From contig JAJDDQ010000021.1 of NCBI GenBank assembly GCA_029260215.1, positions 62,001-126,000 on the forward strand: 64,000 bases of DNA, written 5' to 3'. Below, piece after piece: positions 62,099-64,000 of this stretch. This DNA comes from Phycisphaerae bacterium. Lineage in GTDB: Bacteria > Planctomycetota > Phycisphaerae > UBA1845. The translations under genes were made by a program, and so were the position numbers. The notes beneath the pieces are model-generated. The model did no database searches, had not been told where the DNA came from, and was given only the letters and a program-made list of their open reading frames with translations. Each line of letters opens with the position of its first letter. Position 1 is the stretch's first letter.

Positions 62099-62233
62099 CG
62101 CACGCAATCTCCCAATCGTGCCTGAGTGAGCGGGGCTGGGGCGATCGTAGCCTCGGATCGACCGATTCTTTTTTCAAATCCAAAGCGCCGAAATTCCATT
62201 CTTGAACTCGGCGAAGCGGTTTCTATCGACGGT

Positions 62234-63754
62234 CTATTTACCGCTGCCGGAGAAGTGCTCGCGGATTGTCTCCATCGCGTCAAACGGGGCTTCCTCTTGC
62301 AGCCATGATGGTACATTTCCCGTTAATGACAGAACCCTGGTCGCGGCGTTCCGGCAGTTACCGCACGGCGAATGCTCGTACACAAACAGCATCAGGGCGT
62401 GTGCTTCTGGAGTCGGGTGACGTTCAAAAATATCCGCAAGGTCGAACACCAGAGTGTGCAAATCTTCGGTGCTCTCTGGAATGAACATCGCTCGTTCGAT
62501 GGCATCATGGTCGCCGGGCTTGTAGCTTTCAATAAGCATTCGCAGGGAACCTTCGAGCATCGGTCTGGGACTCAGACGCGCGAGTGCAAGTTCGCGCACA
62601 CGTGGGTCGTCAATGTGTGATAGCACGCCAAATGCAACCCACCGTATTTTCTTGTAACGGTGGTCTGCGAATGCCAACAACAGCTCGTCGAAATCCGGAA
62701 CCTTTCGCCTCTTGAATACGCAAAGGTATCGAAGAATGCGACTGGGATTTGTTTCTGCAAACAATCGTTCGACGATGGCGAGTAATTCGGTCTCCGAGGT
62801 TCGGAAACCCCACGATAAGAGTTGAACACCCACGGGCCATTCCGCATCGATATCGTCGGGCGTCGTCTCCACCCACTCGATCACGTCTGCGGCAGTTCGC
62901 TCCAGGAGCCGCTTCCTCTCCAGATTCACGGTGTTCGGATTAAGCCGTAAATTCGAGACGTTCATGTGGCCGTCCGTGGCCTCTTCGCCCTGCTTGGCGG
63001 CGACATACCCGACATACGCTTTGACATATGCGTTCGTCGGGCAAGCCGATTCGAGCACGCGTGAAGCTGAGCCCTTTCCGTGAAATTCGTCGTAAAAGGT
63101 GATCGGGGCATCGTCGATCGTGAATTCGGGATCGACGGCTAGCCAGTGGCCCAGCTTTTCGCACACAAAAATCAGGCCATCAGCGCCGTCCAACTCGATA
63201 ATTTCCTCACACGCCAAGAGGTCGAGAGAATCGTCGTTTTTTCGGAACATCTGGTACAATTTTTCTCTTGCCTTGGTGTACCCTTTGCGCGCAAGCGATT
63301 TCAAGATGCTGCATCGTTGGGTGTCGTGCCAAATCGAGTCACATGACTGTGAATTGTCGGCTGCTTCGATAAATCGATTCGCAACAACGCTTTCGGCCTT
63401 CGCTTCGTCAATCAGGTTGAGCATCCACGATCCTCGGTCTCCTTCGCACTGCGTATCGTATGCAAGGCTATTCAGGCAGGCGTGAAGTACATCTTCGATC
63501 CTGTCGTCTATGCCATGCCGCCTGGCATGGAGAACGGCTCGTCCGTGCCCTTGGCGCAGCGCGCGTCGAAACGCTTCGCGATTGAGCGGAAGCGTGTACG
63601 GCGAGTGACTCGTTGAAGGGAAATGTTGAAAGGTCACGCCCGAGAGCTCCTGTCCACCTAGTTCGACTTGCCGAATGCCTGGTTCATACCGTAGCTGATG
63701 CACCACCGTTTGGGCATAGCTTGGCCGCGTCCCTCGATCATGTAAGCCACTCAA
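62234..63754 (-). CDS. large protein of unknown function, HEAT-like helical
   Basis: 506 residues from a TTG at 63754; no good ribosome binding site was seen, so the true start may be further in. No signal peptide or TM. Mostly alpha-helical, with HEAT-like units near the C-terminal half (KKIRWVAFGVLSHIDDPRVRELALARL; HTLVFDLADIFERH...LMLFVYEH). A CxxC (CGNC) sits near residue 470. The start of the chain has no recognised domain. I do not recognise a family function; HEAT proteins usually serve as binding scaffolds. Confidence 0.6.
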   Translation of the reverse strand: MSGLHDRGTRPSYAQTVVHQLRYEPGIRQVELGGQELSGVTFQHFPSTSHSPYTLPLNREAFRRALRQGHGRAVLHARRHGIDDRIEDVLHACLNSLAYDTQCEGDRGSWMLNLIDEAKAESVVANRFIEAADNSQSCDSIWHDTQRCSILKSLARKGYTKAREKLYQMFRKNDDSLDLLACEEIIELDGADGLIFVCEKLGHWLAVDPEFTIDDAPITFYDEFHGKGSASRVLESACPTNAYVKAYVGYVAAKQGEEATDGHMNVSNLRLNPNTVNLERKRLLERTAADVIEWVETTPDDIDAEWPVGVQLLSWGFRTSETELLAIVERLFAETNPSRILRYLCVFKRRKVPDFDELLLAFADHRYKKIRWVAFGVLSHIDDPRVRELALARLSPRPMLEGSLRMLIESYKPGDHDAIERAMFIPESTEDLHTLVFDLADIFERHPTPEAHALMLFVYEHSPCGNCRNAATRVLSLTGNVPSWLQEEAPFDAMETIREHFSGSGK

Positions 63755-64000
63755 AATTACGGCCTGTTTTTTGTCGAAGCGTGGCCAATTGTTTCGGCGT
63801 GCAGGAGCCGAGCAAGCAATCTGCGATGGCCCACTGGAGGCGGCTACTGATTATCGCGGTGCGATGGTGGGGTGCAACCTCGGTTGACGAACAGCCCGGC
63901 AGTCGGGTGCATGACAGCTTGGGCGGAATCCCAAGTCTCGTATCGGAACAGGAGATTGGTGCTTGGCGCTGTTTATTATCCGGCCGCTCCATAACTGTCG
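63755..64000. other. right edge, no supported gene
   Basis: A short open frame of 84 codons (63738-63992, minus) overlaps the preceding gene by 17 bp, has no ribosome binding site and no recognisable features. I see no hairpin or promoter worth noting. Confidence 0.3.

Noticed and set aside
63738-63992. 84-codon frame at the right edge.
   Set aside because: No ribosome binding site or recognisable feature and it overlaps the preceding gene.

Overview
The window looks like a chromosome segment of a planctomycete, probably related to the Phycisphaerae. The evidence is protein-level: several secreted proteins end in planctomycete-type dockerin-like calcium loops, one large lipoprotein carries NxNGxxD / CDxNGxxDxC linkers, one protein ends in a PEP-CTERM sorting tag, and the two tRNA genes lack an encoded CCA. 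Codon use is GC-rich and even, and no phage, integron, CRISPR array or intact insertion sequence was seen. Taxonomy is inferred from these family signatures, not from a marker-gene tree.

Layout. 0.5-11.4 kb: a calcium-repeat/beta-helix surface lipoprotein, an LVIVD-repeat secreted protein, a sugar-nucleotide epimerase and three small lipoproteins. 11.5-20 kb: tRNA-Glu, DNA polymerase X, flagellin, recO-nadD, and a coupled glycosyltransferase/gmd/fcl operon for GDP-L-fucose. 20.1-24.4 kb: three tandem copies of one dockerin-tagged secreted protein. 24.7-36.1 kb: a nearly complete chemotaxis locus (HDOD, cheW, soluble PAS-rich receptor, cheR, cheA, fused double cheC, cheD, cheY, opposing cheB); cheX lies separately at 59.6 kb. 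36.4-39.6 kb: epimerase, methyltransferase and B12/radical SAM genes. 56.9-64 kb: tRNA-Gln, a PEP-CTERM protein, an Oxa1/EMC3-like membrane protein, pyrD, coaD, tatA and a large protein of unknown function.

The most notable region is 39.9-56.6 kb. It encodes four multiheme c-type cytochromes with 4, 5, 12 and 15 heme-binding motifs, two NHL-propeller lipoproteins and a predicted outer-membrane beta-barrel, with the ResB and CcsA proteins that attach heme. It also encodes an NtrC-type sigma-54 activator and a membrane histidine kinase whose periplasmic sensor itself contains a CxxCH heme motif. A near-consensus sigma-54 promoter (47734-47749) with an upstream inverted repeat precedes the six-gene cytochrome operon, and a second sigma-54-like site lies in a structured element before the activator gene. 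The simplest reading is a redox-sensing, self-regulated locus for an electron conduit across the outer membrane. The conduit function and the regulatory wiring are inferences; the gene order, heme motifs and promoter sequences are visible directly.

Dispersed palindromes add a further layer. One family (GGGTGCCCCACGG...) occurs as a direct pair at 20.0 kb and an inverted pair at 39.65 kb, and a second GC-rich family occurs at 25.74 and 56.74 kb.
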